Source of the DNA: Schinkia azotoformans LMG 9581
Lineage (GTDB): Bacteria; Bacillota; Bacilli; Bacillales; Bacillaceae_J
Length of the DNA: 64,000 nucleotides
NCBI RefSeq assembly: GCF_000307855.1
Contig: NZ_AJLR01000124.1
Coordinates: 1-64,000 of the forward strand
Direction of reading: 5' to 3'
The notes beneath the pieces were generated by a model. The model saw only the letters and a list, made by a program, of their open reading frames with translations, searched no databases and had not been told where the DNA came from. Shown in pieces: positions 32,833 through 43,550 of this stretch. A program made the position numbers and the translations under genes. The first letter of the stretch is position 1, and the number at the start of each line of letters is the position of its first letter.

Positions 32833-35370
32833 ATGAATCTAACTAGAAGAACTTTACTAAAAGCAACAGCAATTACAGCAGCGCTTGCCGCAGCTGGATG
32901 TTCTTCCAAAAAGTCGAATGCACCAAAAGAAGAATCCGTTGTACAACAAGCTGAAAGTGTAGAGCCGGAAGAGTGGAAAAGCACAATATGCCGTTTCTGC
33001 GGAACAGGCTGCGGTGTTTTAGTCGGCATTAAAGATGGTAAAGTAGTTGCAGCAAAAGGGGATCCAGATAACCGTTCAAGCCGTGGACTAAACTGTGTTA
33101 AAGGATTTTATGTTGCAAAAATTCTTTTTGGTAAAGACCGCTTAACTAAACCGTTAATTCGTGAAGATAATAGTAAAAAAGGTACAATGGATGGCTTCCG
33201 TGAAGCATCATGGGAGGAAGCATTAGAACTAGTATCTAAAAAATTGAAAGAAAACTGGGAAAAGGATCCTAAATCAATCGCATTTTGGGGTTCTGGACAA
33301 CAGACGATCATGGAAGGCTATGTTGCCTCTAAGTTCTGGAAAGCAGGACTATTAAGTAATAACATTGACCCCAATGCCCGTCTTTGTATGGCAAGTGCGG
33401 TTACAGGCTTTATGACAACATTCCAATCTGACGAGCCGATGGGTTCTTACCGTGACTTGGATGAAGCAGATGTGTTTGTAACATGGGGCGCCAATATGGC
33501 GGAAATGCATCCAGTACTATACTCTCGTCTAACTGCCCGCAAACTAAGCGGAACTAATGTTAAACATTATGATTTGACAACACGCGAGTCACGTACATCA
33601 GAAACAGCTGATAAACTTTTAGTATTTAGACCACAAACGGATTTAGCAATTGCTAATGCTATTATTAATTATTTAATACAAAATGAAGCATACGATAAAA
33701 AATTCGTTGAAGAGCATTGTCAATTTAAAGCGGGTACTGAAAATCTAGGACATTCTTTAAAAGATGACTATGATGTTACAGAACCAGGGGCATCTGCTAC
33801 AAAAGCATGGTCGATTACATTTGAAGAATTAAAAGAAAAAGTGAGCTATTATACCCTTGAAAAGGCTGAAGAAATTTCAGGAGTACCAGCTGCCGACATC
33901 GAAGCATTGGCTAAGGAGTTTGCTGATCCAAATAAAAAGATCATGTCTTTGTGGACAATGGGGATGAATCAGCATACACGTGGCACATGGATTAATAACC
34001 TAGTTTATGATATCCACTTATTAACCGGAAAAATCAGTGAACCTGGTAATGGACCATTTTCCTTAACAGGTCAGCCAAGTGCCTGTGGTACAGCTCGTGA
34101 AGTTGGCGTATTCAGTCATCGTTTACCTGCTGATATGAACGTAGATGTTCCAGAACATCGTCGTTATACTGAATTAATTTGGAATTTACCTGAGGGCTAC
34201 TTAGATGCAATCGAAAAGCCTGGATTTCACACTGTTAAAATGTTCCGTGAGATGGGTAAGGGTAATATTAAATTCTTTTGGAGTATGTCTAATAACTGGG
34301 GACAAACTATGCCGAAGCTAAACCGTTTCCGTGGTAATGACCCAGATGGCAAAGGTGTTCTTGATGCCTTTATCGTAGTATCTGAAGTATATCCTACTCG
34401 TTCTACTGAATTAGCGAACGTTGTTTTCCCTGCAGCTATGTGGGTTGAACGTGAAGGACAATTCGGTAATGCAGAGCGTCGTACGAACGTGTTTGAAAAA
34501 TGTACAGAACCGCCGGGAGAAGCTAAATGGGATGTATGGGCAATGATTCAAGTTGCAAAACGTGTCTTAGAAGGCAAAAAGATCGGCGATAAAGATGCGT
34601 TTGATACGTTATTTGGATTCATTTGGGATAAAGATAAGAATGACATGCTTGAAGACGAACATGAAGTGAATGGTCGCTTATGGGCTGAATATCGTTCCTT
34701 CTCTAATCCTGATGAAAATCAAAATCCAAAAGCTAAAGAAGCTGGTCATAAGCTCCATATGTCAGCAAAACAACTTGCACCATATGATGAATACTTTAAG
34801 CAGCATGGTATTTGCTGGCCAGTTCGTAATATTAATGGTAAATGGATTGAAACAAACTGGCGCTATAAAGATGGTAAACAAGAAGATGGCTTTGACCAAT
34901 ATGGGGTGGAACAAAAAGGTAAATATAAAGATATCGATTTCTATAAATCTGCTGATCACCGTCCATCTGTCTTCTTCCGTCCGTTCGAAGATGCAGCGGA
35001 AATTCCTGATGCAGAATATCCATTATGGTTATGTACAGGTCGTGTATTAGAGCATTGGCACAGTGGTTCTATGACCCGCCGTGTACCTGAATTACACCGT
35101 GCAGTACCGGAGGCATTCTGTGAAATTCACCCTGAAACTGCAGCAGAGTTAGGCATTAAAGAAGGCGACTGGGTGAAGGTAGTATCTAGACGCGGTGAAT
35201 GTAAAGTGAAAGCAACAATGCAAGGGCGTGGAAAACCACCTAAAAACTTAGTCTTTGTACCGTTCTTTGCTGAAGAAACATTAATCAATCTAGTAACACT
35301 TGATGCATATTGTCCAATTTCTAAGCAGCCGGACTATAAAAAGTGCGCTGTGAAGATTGTGAAAGCATAG
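32833..35370 (+). CDS. napA: Periplasmic-type nitrate reductase catalytic subunit NapA, Tat lipoprotein form
   Basis: A molybdopterin-guanine-dinucleotide enzyme that reduces nitrate to nitrite outside the membrane. The 845 residues begin with a twin-arginine signal (TRRTLLK) ending in a lipobox (LAAAGC), which predicts Tat export and lipid anchoring. The [4Fe-4S] ligands are CRFCGTGC (about 52-59) and a fourth Cys in LNCVKG (about 87). The molybdenum ligand is Cys in [13 protein letters not shown] (about 181), as in Nap and not Nar. The C-terminal MGD-binding domain has [20 protein letters not shown] at 32833 with GGGAGG. This is the core of the nap operon. Confidence 0.93.
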   Translation: MNLTRRTLLKATAITAALAAAGCSSKKSNAPKEESVVQQAESVEPEEWKSTICRFCGTGCGVLVGIKDGKVVAAKGDPDNRSSRGLNCVKGFYVAKILFGKDRLTKPLIREDNSKKGTMDGFREASWEEALELVSKKLKENWEKDPKSIAFWGSGQQTIMEGYVASKFWKAGLLSNNIDPNARLCMASAVTGFMTTFQSDEPMGSYRDLDEADVFVTWGANMAEMHPVLYSRLTARKLSGTNVKHYDLTTRESRTSETADKLLVFRPQTDLAIANAIINYLIQNEAYDKKFVEEHCQFKAGTENLGHSLKDDYDVTEPGASATKAWSITFEELKEKVSYYTLEKAEEISGVPAADIEALAKEFADPNKKIMSLWTMGMNQHTRGTWINNLVYDIHLLTGKISEPGNGPFSLTGQPSACGTAREVGVFSHRLPADMNVDVPEHRRYTELIWNLPEGYLDAIEKPGFHTVKMFREMGKGNIKFFWSMSNNWGQTMPKLNRFRGNDPDGKGVLDAFIVVSEVYPTRSTELANVVFPAAMWVEREGQFGNAERRTNVFEKCTEPPGEAKWDVWAMIQVAKRVLEGKKIGDKDAFDTLFGFIWDKDKNDMLEDEHEVNGRLWAEYRSFSNPDENQNPKAKEAGHKLHMSAKQLAPYDEYFKQHGICWPVRNINGKWIETNWRYKDGKQEDGFDQYGVEQKGKYKDIDFYKSADHRPSVFFRPFEDAAEIPDAEYPLWLCTGRVLEHWHSGSMTRRVPELHRAVPEAFCEIHPETAAELGIKEGDWVKVVSRRGECKVKATMQGRGKPPKNLVFVPFFAEETLINLVTLDAYCPISKQPDYKKCAVKIVKA

Positions 35371-35382
35371 GAGGGGTTCATC

Positions 35383-35802
35383 ATGAGAGCAAAAGAATTA
35401 GGATTTGTTTTAGTATTTTTGCTAGTCGTAATAGTTGCTGTTGCTTGTTCGCCTTCAGGTACATCCCAAAAAGCAACAGAAAAAACAGATGCTGCTCCGC
35501 CTGCTGATACGGTCGCAGCTGCAACAGTACCGCAGCTTGAATCTAATGGTCGTGAAGATGCAGCTACAATGGTATTGCTTAATGCACCTCCAGTGCTACC
35601 GGCTGACCACAAAAACTTCTGGCAGGAAAAGTTACGTCAAGAAAGCTGTATGGTTTGTCATGCAACACCTGAAACTGGTGCACCGTTACCAACTCCTGAA
35701 CATTACTATGATAACCAACAAGGGGGAAAGATTTTCCGTGATACATGTATTCAATGCCATGCAACACAAAATGATACAAAATCGGCATTTAACGAAAAAT
35801 AA
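35383..35802 (+). CDS. napB: NapB-like diheme cytochrome c, lipoprotein
   Basis: The electron-transfer partner of NapA. The 139-residue protein starts with a lipoprotein signal (LVVIVAVAC, lipobox Cys about 22), then a low-complexity Ala/Thr/Pro linker of about 40 residues, then the two heme sites CMVCH (about 89) and CIQCH (about 126). The PVLPADHKNFWQE and EHYYD segments are NapB-like. Replacing the cleaved signal of periplasmic NapB by a lipid anchor fits a Gram-positive cell. It starts 12 nt after the napA stop, with its AGGAGGGG site overlapping that stop. Confidence 0.9.
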   Translation: MRAKELGFVLVFLLVVIVAVACSPSGTSQKATEKTDAAPPADTVAAATVPQLESNGREDAATMVLLNAPPVLPADHKNFWQEKLRQESCMVCHATPETGAPLPTPEHYYDNQQGGKIFRDTCIQCHATQNDTKSAFNEK

Positions 35803-35846
35803 TAACTAACATAGATATTTCCGATAAAAAGGGAGGAACCAGTTTT

Positions 35847-36104
35847 ATGATGATTTCAGGTATTCTTATTTTAACTAAAGAAGGCATGGCTTTCGAAGTT
35901 GCGAAGAAGATTGAAAATATACAAGGTGTGGAAGTACATCATATCGTAGAAGGTTCGAAGATTGTCATTACCTTAGAGGAAAAATCAATCGATCAAAGCT
36001 ATCAAACAGGTAAACAATTGGAAAAGGTACCTGGGGTCTTGGGCGTAAACGTTGTGTATTATAACTTTGAAGAGGCTGAAGAAGCATTAGCGGAGGCTAA
36101 TTAA
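35847..36104 (+). CDS. napD: NapD-like chaperone
   Basis: An 85-residue protein with the ferredoxin-like fold pattern of NapD (ISGILILTKEGMAFEVAKKI, then GVEVHHIVEG and VPGVLGVNVVYYNFE). NapD binds the Tat signal of NapA and holds it back until the cofactor is inserted. GGGAGG lies 10-13 nt before two adjacent ATG codons; either could be used. It follows napB in the operon. Confidence 0.88.
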   Translation: MMISGILILTKEGMAFEVAKKIENIQGVEVHHIVEGSKIVITLEEKSIDQSYQTGKQLEKVPGVLGVNVVYYNFEEAEEALAEAN

Positions 36105-36109
36105 CAACA

Positions 36110-36679
36110 ATGAAAGAGTTGTTAAATCGAAGAGAATTTCTTACAGGAAATTTAAAATCAGCTCTTGGTCTCTTCGGACAAATGATTATACCAACTATTG
36201 ACCAGGAAAGGACGTTTATACGTCCTCCTGGTGCCCAAGATGAGATTGTGTTCTTAACTTCCTGTACAAGATGTGGAATTTGTAGGGATGTGTGCCCTGT
36301 AACAACTATCCAATTATTTAATATTGAAAGTGGAGCAAAACTTGCTGGGACACCATTTCTAAACCCAAATGAAATTGCTTGTACCTATTGCAATGAATGT
36401 AGTAAGCATTGTCCAACTGATGCATTAGAAGTTCCTGAAAATGGAATGGTTCCACCTATTGGAATAGCTAAAGTAATGAAGAAGAACTGTATTGCCTATC
36501 AGGATGTAATGTGTGATTATTGCATTCGAGCTTGTCCAATTTCCGGGGCATTAACACTTGAAAATGGTAAGCCAAAAGTTGATTCAGATTTTTGTAATGG
36601 ATGTGGTCAATGTGTCACATCCTGTATTCAACATGATACGAAGGGCTTATATGTTAAGGCTCTCTCGAGTTTAAGTTGA
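36110..36679 (+). CDS. napF: NapF/NapG-type ferredoxin protein with twin-arginine start
   Basis: A 189-residue protein with four ferredoxin-type clusters: CTRCGICRDVCP (about 52-63), CTYCNECSKHCP (about 90-101), CDYCIRACP (about 132-140) and CNGCGQCVTSC (about 163-173). The N-terminus LNRREFLTG looks like a Tat motif, followed by a weak hydrophobic stretch; IRPPGAQDE then gives the NapG/MauM signature. It is therefore NapG-like by motif, although its place beside napD fits NapF. The ribosome-binding site (GGAGG 13 nt upstream, inside napD) is distant. It is the last gene of the operon. Confidence 0.78.
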   Translation: MKELLNRREFLTGNLKSALGLFGQMIIPTIDQERTFIRPPGAQDEIVFLTSCTRCGICRDVCPVTTIQLFNIESGAKLAGTPFLNPNEIACTYCNECSKHCPTDALEVPENGMVPPIGIAKVMKKNCIAYQDVMCDYCIRACPISGALTLENGKPKVDSDFCNGCGQCVTSCIQHDTKGLYVKALSSLS

Positions 36680-36705
36680 TCTCCCTTTAAAATATATTTT
36701 TATCA

Positions 36706-36739
36706 GGCTGTTTAAAAACTATTTAGACAGCTTTTTTTT
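36706..36739 (+). terminator. Terminator of nap operon
   Basis: GCTGTTTAAA / TTTAGACAGC stem followed by eight T residues. Confidence 0.85.
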
Positions 36740-36745
36740 GTTTCC

Positions 36746-37534
36746 TTAAATGGCCTGTTGGGTTAGATAAAACAAGCCGCTATTTACAATCTCAACTTTT
36801 ATTCTTGGTCTGTATTGTTCCTCTAAGGCTGCTTTCTCAACGTGATAGCTTTCCGGCTTTTCTTCAAGCTCCTCATAAAAATGATCTAATAGTTCCAGGT
36901 CTTGTTCCCAACGTATTTCTGCCTCTCTTGCCCATGTATGGTCATCACTATTAATCATTTGTGTAATTATGTTTTCGATTCTTTTTACACCGCTCATTGG
37001 TTTGATGAGCGGGGAAAGTGTAAAACAATAATCAGGAATTTTGGGTGTTAGTTGTTTTTTAAATAATTTTTTTTGGATTTGATCGACCACCACACCGTTT
37101 ATTAAGTTTAGCCCAAGGGATAGAAACAAATCCTTTTTCCGGTCACACATATAGGATATCTTCGTATTTAAAACTAACCAAGGTTGGAGGGCTACTTTTT
37201 GGGTGCTGTTAATTTGTTCATACATGCGGATATTGGCTGCCATTTTTTTAGTCACTTGAAAAATTTGGTGTAATCTAGGTGAGCCAAAATGGATCGTCTC
37301 CCCGCGGATGCCTTCCGGTGTTTTACTATGGTCAGTAATAAATGTTAATCTCATAGGATTAGGGGCGCCCCCTGTTTTCTCCACATAATGCCAATAAAAA
37401 GGGCGATTCATCAATAGTTTGTCCATTTCAATCGTCAGTTGCACAACGATGTGTCCACTAGAATTTTCTATAATATTGCATTCATTGGAAATAAAGAAAC
37501 GATGTAAAAAATTATGAATATCTTGCTGCTGCAT
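36746..37534 (-). CDS. yqhG: YqhG-like conserved protein
   Basis: A 262-residue cytoplasmic protein resembling B. subtilis YqhG, which lies next to the yqhH helicase gene in the same order. Recognisable stretches are MQQQDIHNFLHRFF at the start and GIRGETIHFGSPRLHQIF near 95. GTGAGG lies about 9 nt before the ATG at 37534, so the longer frame to 37585 is not used. It overlaps the end of the helicase gene by 23 nt and is likely co-translated. The function is unknown; pairing with a helicase suggests a nucleic-acid role. Confidence 0.82.
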   Translation of the reverse strand: MQQQDIHNFLHRFFISNECNIIENSSGHIVVQLTIEMDKLLMNRPFYWHYVEKTGGAPNPMRLTFITDHSKTPEGIRGETIHFGSPRLHQIFQVTKKMAANIRMYEQINSTQKVALQPWLVLNTKISYMCDRKKDLFLSLGLNLINGVVVDQIQKKLFKKQLTPKIPDYCFTLSPLIKPMSGVKRIENIITQMINSDDHTWAREAEIRWEQDLELLDHFYEELEEKPESYHVEKAALEEQYRPRIKVEIVNSGLFYLTQQAI

Positions 37535-39197
37535 CGGCATACGCCTCACTTTCATGACCGGAATTATAATTAATAATAGAAGCAAGATTGTCCATTTTGA
37601 TTCTTACTTCTCCTTCACTGTCTGAATGGAAAAGGATATCCTCAATATGGCTTTCAATATTCGTGATTTCAAGTCTTGTTAGGATCTCATCCAGTTCGCC
37701 GATCACTTTTTCAAAGAGATTAATTTTTTCATAAAGTAGGTGTAAAATATGCTCTTCCACAGTCCCTTTTGTTGCAAAGTTATAGATAAGTACGTCCCGT
37801 TCTTGCCCTAAACGATGAATCCTACCGATTCGTTGTTCAATTCTCATTGGATTCCATGGCAGGTCGTAATTAATGATTCGGTTGCAAAATTGAAGGTTGA
37901 TTCCTTCTCCTCCTGCTTCTGTAGCGATCAATACCTGTACATTATTCTTAAATAAATCTCTCATCCAATCCTTTTTACTTCTTTTAAATCCACCCCGATA
38001 TGGAACTGAAGTGATCCCGTGCTGTTGTAAAAACCACTGTAAATAAACTTGCGTAGCCCTGTATTCAGTGAATATAATAAATTTTTCCGAGGTTCCCTTT
38101 ATTAATGCTAAAACATTTTCAGCCTTGGAATTCGTCTGAACAAGACTTGCTTTTTGCATTAAGTCACGGATGATTGTGAGCATTTGCATGCTGGTTTGCT
38201 CTTTTTGGAGCATATTTTTAAGTGTTAAAAAAGCCGCTTCCCGGCTTGAGCATACTTCCTTTTGCAGCGTGATTAACGAAAATTGACTCTTATTAAGCGT
38301 TTGATCAGATTTTAATGCGCATACAGCATCATAAAGCTCCTTCTCTTCCTTTGACAATATAATTGGAACAGTTTTAATATGACGTTTCGTCCACTCCATT
38401 CCGGTATCGCCGCGTCGATTTCTAATCATGACTTTATTGATTAATTCCTTAAGGTAATCATTATTTTCAACGGAACGTTCCTTTGCCGAGAAAGATTGCG
38501 TAAAATTGGATTGACTGCCGAGATGACCCGGCTTAAGCAATGATACAAGATTAAAGATTTCCTCCACTTTATTTTGAACAGGTGTCGCTGTTAGGAGGAG
38601 GCAAAACTTTTTCTTAAGGTTTTGAACAAATTCATAGTTTTTAGTTTTATTGTTTTTTAATTTATGTGCCTCATCGATAATAACCATGTCATAATCCTGA
38701 CGATAGATAATCTCTCGATGAGGGTCCCGCTTTGCGGTGTCAATCGATGAAATGACAACATCGCATTGTTCCCAAACATAGCTTTTTTTCTGAGCAACAG
38801 CGGGTATATAAAACTTTTGATTTAATTCGCTTTCCCACTGGGTAACAAGTGAAGCAGGCACAAGGATGAGTACTTTTTTGACCAACCCTCTAATCATATA
38901 TTCTTTTAAAATAAGCCCCGCTTCAATCGTCTTTCCGAGTCCAACCTCATCAGCGAGAATGGCTTTTCCATTCATTTGTTCCAATACTGTTTGGGCTGCT
39001 TCAATTTGGTGAGGATGCGGCGTAAGATTTGGTAAAAAGTTCGGTGCAATCAACCCTTCGAATTCAGGGATGATCATATGTTCTTCGATCTCATAAGCTA
39101 GCTTAAACAAGTCCCAGTTTGCCCAAGGACCATCATGATCTATTTTTCTTAAAAAATCGTTCTGCCATGTTTGATCAAATTCAATGTCGATATGCAT
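37512..39197 (-). CDS. yqhH: SNF2-family helicase (YqhH)
   Basis: A 561-residue DEAD-like translocase of the SNF2 superfamily. Motif I is ADEVGLGKTIEAGL (about 78-91), motif II DEAH (within MVIIDEAHKLKN), motif III LTATPVQN, and the helicase C part has TEAGGEGINLQFCN and the arginine-finger region QRIGRIHRLGQ. The family uses ATP to move along or remodel nucleic acid-protein complexes. AAAGGATCG lies before the ATG at 39197. It lies between the nap insertion and the glycine riboswitch, as in B. subtilis beside gcvT. Confidence 0.92.
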   Translation of the reverse strand: MHIDIEFDQTWQNDFLRKIDHDGPWANWDLFKLAYEIEEHMIIPEFEGLIAPNFLPNLTPHPHQIEAAQTVLEQMNGKAILADEVGLGKTIEAGLILKEYMIRGLVKKVLILVPASLVTQWESELNQKFYIPAVAQKKSYVWEQCDVVISSIDTAKRDPHREIIYRQDYDMVIIDEAHKLKNNKTKNYEFVQNLKKKFCLLLTATPVQNKVEEIFNLVSLLKPGHLGSQSNFTQSFSAKERSVENNDYLKELINKVMIRNRRGDTGMEWTKRHIKTVPIILSKEEKELYDAVCALKSDQTLNKSQFSLITLQKEVCSSREAAFLTLKNMLQKEQTSMQMLTIIRDLMQKASLVQTNSKAENVLALIKGTSEKFIIFTEYRATQVYLQWFLQQHGITSVPYRGGFKRSKKDWMRDLFKNNVQVLIATEAGGEGINLQFCNRIINYDLPWNPMRIEQRIGRIHRLGQERDVLIYNFATKGTVEEHILHLLYEKINLFEKVIGELDEILTRLEITNIESHIEDILFHSDSEGEVRIKMDNLASIINYNSGHESEAYADAAARYS

Positions 39198-39357
39198 AGA
39201 ATCGATCCTTTCTTTTAGAAAGTACAGATAATTCCGTGTTTGATAATTCAAAAAGTATTTGCCGAACTCACCTATTTATTGTAGGATAATAGTAGAATTG
39301 ACTTATTCGATAGTATATCCAAATTTTTGATAAAAATTATATATTTGCGAATGATAA

Positions 39358-39563
39358 CATGGGGAGAGACCACAGCTTTCAAGTTTAACTACGTTTACAT
39401 GTGGCGCCGAAGGAGCAAGCAACAAGAAGTTGTGAATCTCTCAGGCAAAAAGACTCTTGTTGGACGCAACTCTGGAGAGAGCTTGTATAAGCCACCCACG
39501 AGGAAGTAAACCGTTTCGAGTATGGGATTGGTTGAAAACTTTCTGGTAACAGGACAGAGAAAT
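39358..39563 (+). ncRNA. Tandem glycine riboswitch (gcvT leader)
   Basis: Two aptamers follow one another. The first has GGGGAGAGACC, GCGCCGAAGGAGCAAGC and AATCTCTCAGGCAAAAAGACTC-like conserved blocks (39361-39475). The second has GCAACTCTGGAGAGAGC, CACCCACGAGGAAGTAAAC and GGTAACAGGACAGAG (39469-39560). The 3' strand of the second P1 helix (ACAGAG) is also the 5' arm of the terminator below, so glycine binding would prevent termination and turn the gcv operon on. Confidence 0.92.
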
Positions 39564-39600
39564 GTACGCTTATTTGTGTGTGCATTTCTCTGTCTTTTTT
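39553..39600 (+). terminator. Riboswitch-controlled terminator before gcvT
   Basis: GACAGAGAAATG / CATTTCTCTGTC perfect stem ending in TTTTTT. The first arm overlaps aptamer 2. Confidence 0.9.
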
Positions 39601-39631
39601 AGTATTACAAAATAAGGCAAGGAGGGGTCTT

Positions 39632-40738
39632 ATGGCTGACCTTAAGCGTACACCATTATTTCCTTTATATGAGGATCACGGTGCAAAAACAATTGATTTT
39701 GGAGGATGGGATTTACCTGTTCAGTTTTCTTCCATAAAGGAAGAGCATGAGGCTGTTCGTTCAAAAGCAGGACTGTTTGACGTTTCCCACATGGGTGAAA
39801 TTGAAGTGAAGGGCACAGATAGTCTGCCTTTTCTACAAAAAGTTATGACAAATGACATCGCCTTATTACAGGATGGCGATATATTGTACACGGCCATGTG
39901 TTATGAAAACGGGGGAACAGTTGATGACCTATTAGTATATAAAAGAAAAGATCATGATTATTTATTAGTTGTTAATGCAGCGAATACAGATAAGGATTTT
40001 GAGTGGTTAATGAAGCATATTTTTGGTGATGTTGAAGTTACTAATATTTCTTCGGAAGTTGCCCAATTAGCGCTTCAAGGTCCGTTAGCAGAGGAGACAC
40101 TTCAAAAATTAACAACTACAGATTTAAATGAAATAAAAAATTTTAAATTTAAAGAGGATATTGACCTGAACGGGGTTAAAGCACTTGTTTCCCGTACAGG
40201 CTATACCGGTGAAGATGGATTTGAAATCTATTGCAAGGAATCCGAAGCACAAAAGCTATGGAAAATGGTTTTGGAAGCAGGCGCGGAGTTTGGAGTTCAA
40301 CCAATCGGTTTAGGTGCCCGTGATACATTGCGGTTTGAAGCAAGACTTGCGTTGTATGGACAGGAATTAGATGCAGATATTTCACCATTAGAGGCTGGAA
40401 TTGGCTTTGCTGTTAAAGTAAATAAAGAAGCTGATTTTATCGGTAAAGAGGCATTGAAAAAACAAAAAGCGGTAGGCGGGATGTCCCGTAAAATAGTTGG
40501 AATTGAAATGGTTGAGCGCGGGATTCCCCGCCATGGCTACAAGGTATACAGCGGAAGCGAGGAAATCGGCCATATTACATCTGGAACTCAATCTCCAACA
40601 TTAAATAAATCAGTCGGTCTGGTTCTGTTAAAGAGTGAATTTTCAAATCTTGGAACAGAAGTAAGCATTGAGGTACGACCTGGTAAATTTGCAAAAGCAA
40701 AGGTTGTAGCCACTCCATTCTATAAACGCCAAAAGTAA
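39632..40738 (+). CDS. gcvT: Aminomethyltransferase GcvT (glycine cleavage T protein)
   Basis: Transfers the aminomethyl carbon from lipoylated GcvH to tetrahydrofolate, releasing ammonia. The 368-residue protein has [11 protein letters not shown] (about 20-30), the catalytic-Asp region [13 protein letters not shown] (about 49-61), [19 protein letters not shown] (about 187-198) and GARDTLR. AAGGAGGGG lies before the ATG at 39632; the upstream frame from 39578 is not used. It is the first gene of gcvT-gcvPA-gcvPB. Confidence 0.96.
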   Translation: MADLKRTPLFPLYEDHGAKTIDFGGWDLPVQFSSIKEEHEAVRSKAGLFDVSHMGEIEVKGTDSLPFLQKVMTNDIALLQDGDILYTAMCYENGGTVDDLLVYKRKDHDYLLVVNAANTDKDFEWLMKHIFGDVEVTNISSEVAQLALQGPLAEETLQKLTTTDLNEIKNFKFKEDIDLNGVKALVSRTGYTGEDGFEIYCKESEAQKLWKMVLEAGAEFGVQPIGLGARDTLRFEARLALYGQELDADISPLEAGIGFAVKVNKEADFIGKEALKKQKAVGGMSRKIVGIEMVERGIPRHGYKVYSGSEEIGHITSGTQSPTLNKSVGLVLLKSEFSNLGTEVSIEVRPGKFAKAKVVATPFYKRQK

Positions 40739-40749
40739 GGGGGAGCAGA

Positions 40750-42096
40750 ATGAACTATCGTTATTTGCCAATGACGGAGCAAGATAAAAAAGGAATGTTA
40801 GAAACAATTGGGGTCCATTCCATTGATGAATTATTTTCCAACATTCCGGAAGAGGTCCGTTTTAAAGGATCATTAAAACTAAAAGCGCCTCTAGCAGAGC
40901 ATGAATTAATGAAGGAATTTACAAGATTAGCTGGGTTAAATAAGGATCTTAAAGCGAATGTTTCTTTTTTGGGAGCTGGTATTTATGACCATTACATCCC
41001 GGTTATCGTTGACCATGTTATTTCTAGGTCTGAGTTTTACACAGCCTATACACCATATCAGCCGGAAATTTCTCAAGGTGAGCTGCAAGCCATTTTTGAA
41101 TTTCAAACGATGATTTGTGAATTAACAGGAATGGATGTAGCTAACTCATCTATGTATGATGGCGGTACTGCACTTGCTGAGGCGGCTGCCTTAAGTGCTG
41201 GTCAAACCAATCGTAATAAAGTTTTAATTTCAAAAGCAGTTCATCCTGAATATCGCACAGTTCTAGAAACCTATGCTCGTGGACAGCATCTAGAAGTTAT
41301 TGAAATTGATATTGAAAATGGAAAAACAGATTTGGCTGATCTAAAAAATAAGATGTCTGAGGATGTTGCTTGTTTTATTGTTCAATATCCAAATTTCTTC
41401 GGTCAGATTGAGGCTCTAAAAGAGATTGAGGAAATTATCCATGCAAATAAAGCAATGTTTGTTGTATCAAGTAATCCGTTAGCACTTGGCTTATTAACAC
41501 CTCCCGGGGAGTTTGGGGCAGATATCGTCATTGGTGATGTGCAAGTTTTTGGTATTCCTGCTCAGTTTGGAGGCCCGCATTGCGGTTATTTTGCCGTAAC
41601 GAAAAAGCTAATGAGAAAAGTGCCAGGCCGTTTAATAGGGCAAACCGTAGATGAGGACGGAAAACGGGGCTTTGTATTAACCCTTCAAGCACGTGAGCAG
41701 CATATCCGCCGGGAAAAAGCGACTTCAAATATTTGTTCCAATCAGGCATTAAATGCATTAGCTGCAGCAGTGGCGATGACGGCCTTAGGTAAAAAAGGTT
41801 TGAAGGAAATGGCATTACAAAATGTTGCTAAAGCACAATATGCTAAAAAGAAACTCGAAGAAGCTGGCTTCAACTCTCCGTATACCGGTTCATTCTTTAA
41901 TGAATTTGTTATCGATTGTGGAAAATCAGTAAAGGAAATTAATGAGAACTTACTTCAAAAAGGAATTATCGGTGGATATGATTTAGGCAATGATTATGCT
42001 GAGCTTAGCGGCCATATGCTTGTTGCTGTAACTGAGTTAAGAACAAAAGAAGAAATAGATTTGTTCGCTAGGGAAATGGAGGGGTACCATGCTTAA
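40750..42096 (+). CDS. gcvPA: Glycine dehydrogenase (decarboxylating) subunit 1
   Basis: The alpha half of the split P protein, which decarboxylates glycine and loads the aminomethyl group onto GcvH. The 448 residues show the family start [45 protein letters not shown] and [10 protein letters not shown]. It works as a heterotetramer with GcvPB. It begins 11 nt after gcvT and overlaps gcvPB by 8 nt. Confidence 0.96.
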   Translation: MNYRYLPMTEQDKKGMLETIGVHSIDELFSNIPEEVRFKGSLKLKAPLAEHELMKEFTRLAGLNKDLKANVSFLGAGIYDHYIPVIVDHVISRSEFYTAYTPYQPEISQGELQAIFEFQTMICELTGMDVANSSMYDGGTALAEAAALSAGQTNRNKVLISKAVHPEYRTVLETYARGQHLEVIEIDIENGKTDLADLKNKMSEDVACFIVQYPNFFGQIEALKEIEEIIHANKAMFVVSSNPLALGLLTPPGEFGADIVIGDVQVFGIPAQFGGPHCGYFAVTKKLMRKVPGRLIGQTVDEDGKRGFVLTLQAREQHIRREKATSNICSNQALNALAAAVAMTALGKKGLKEMALQNVAKAQYAKKKLEEAGFNSPYTGSFFNEFVIDCGKSVKEINENLLQKGIIGGYDLGNDYAELSGHMLVAVTELRTKEEIDLFAREMEGYHA

Positions 42097-43546
42097 GCAA
42101 GATCAGCCATTAATTTTTGAAATGACGAAAGAAGGAAGAGTCGGTTATAGTCTACCAGAATTAGATGTTCCTGAAATCAATGTGGAGGATCTGTTTGGTG
42201 GGGACTATATCCGTAAGAACGAGCCAGAATTACCACAAGTGTCTGAATTAGATATTATGCGTCATTATACAGCCTTATCTAGAAGAAATCATGGTGTTGA
42301 TTCTGGCTTTTATCCACTTGGCTCTTGTACAATGAAATATAATCCGAAAGTCAATGAGGCGGTTGTTCGTTTACCCGGATTTAGCCATATCCATCCATAT
42401 CAAAGTGAAAGCTCTGTTCAAGGGGCATTAGAACTAATGTATGAGTTACAAAATGACCTTGCAGAGATAACTGGAATGGATCAAGTAACATTACAGCCAG
42501 CAGCAGGTGCCCACGGTGAATGGACGGGGCTGATGCTCATTAGAGCTTATCACGAAGCAAATGGTGATTTTGACCGAACAAAAGTCATTGTACCTGACTC
42601 TGCCCATGGAACAAATCCAGCTTCTGCATCAGTAGCCGGATTTGAATCAATTACTGTTAAATCGGATGAAAATGGATTAGTTGATTTAGAGGACTTAAAG
42701 CAGGTTGTTGGGAAAGATACAGCAGCTTTAATGCTTACCAATCCAAATACATTAGGCCTGTTCGAAAAGCATATTGTTGAAATTGCCAAAATTGTTCATG
42801 AAGCGGGTGGAAAGGTTTACTATGATGGTGCTAATCTAAATGCTATTTTAGGGAAAGCACGACCAGGGGATATGGGATTTGACGTTGTCCATTTAAATCT
42901 TCATAAAACATTTACGGGACCGCATGGCGGCGGTGGTCCGGGTTCTGGTCCTGTTGGAGTTAAAGCGGATCTGATACCATATTTACCAGTTCCATTAGCA
43001 GCCAAAAATGAAGAAGGGTATTATTTGGACTATAATAAGCCGCAGTCGATTGGCCGTGTAAAACCATTTCATGGTAATTTCGGCATTTATGTCCGTGCCT
43101 ATGCTTATATTCGCACAATGGGTCCTGAAGGGTTAAGACTTGTTTCTGAATATGCTGTTTTAAATGCGAACTATATGATGAGAAGACTTGCTCCCTATTT
43201 TGATTTACCACATGATACTCATTGTATGCATGAGTTCGTATTATCAGGTCGCCGTCAGAAAAAGCTTGGTGTAAGAACATTAGATATAGCCAAGCGATTA
43301 TTAGATTTTAGTTACCATCCACCAACAATATACTTCCCGCTTATTGTTGAGGAATGTATGATGATTGAACCAACAGAAACGGAATCGAAGGAAACGATTG
43401 ATGAGTTTATTGATGTTATGATTCAAATTGCCAAGGAAGTTGAGGAGACACCAGAGGTTGTTCAGGAAGCACCTCATCATACAGTTGTGAAACGCCTTGA
43501 CGAAACATTGGCAGCGAGAAAACCGGTACTGCGATATGAAAAATAG
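42089..43546 (+). CDS. gcvPB: Glycine dehydrogenase (decarboxylating) subunit 2
   Basis: The beta half of the P protein, which binds pyridoxal phosphate. The PLP lysine lies in [16 protein letters not shown] (about 270-285). Other conserved parts are [13 protein letters not shown] (about 78-90), [11 protein letters not shown] and [12 protein letters not shown]. The 485-residue length is normal. The operon is completed elsewhere by gcvH and lpd; lipM nearby makes the lipoyl group that GcvH needs. Confidence 0.96.
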   Translation: MLKQDQPLIFEMTKEGRVGYSLPELDVPEINVEDLFGGDYIRKNEPELPQVSELDIMRHYTALSRRNHGVDSGFYPLGSCTMKYNPKVNEAVVRLPGFSHIHPYQSESSVQGALELMYELQNDLAEITGMDQVTLQPAAGAHGEWTGLMLIRAYHEANGDFDRTKVIVPDSAHGTNPASASVAGFESITVKSDENGLVDLEDLKQVVGKDTAALMLTNPNTLGLFEKHIVEIAKIVHEAGGKVYYDGANLNAILGKARPGDMGFDVVHLNLHKTFTGPHGGGGPGSGPVGVKADLIPYLPVPLAAKNEEGYYLDYNKPQSIGRVKPFHGNFGIYVRAYAYIRTMGPEGLRLVSEYAVLNANYMMRRLAPYFDLPHDTHCMHEFVLSGRRQKKLGVRTLDIAKRLLDFSYHPPTIYFPLIVEECMMIEPTETESKETIDEFIDVMIQIAKEVEETPEVVQEAPHHTVVKRLDETLAARKPVLRYEK

Positions 43547-43550
43547 TATA

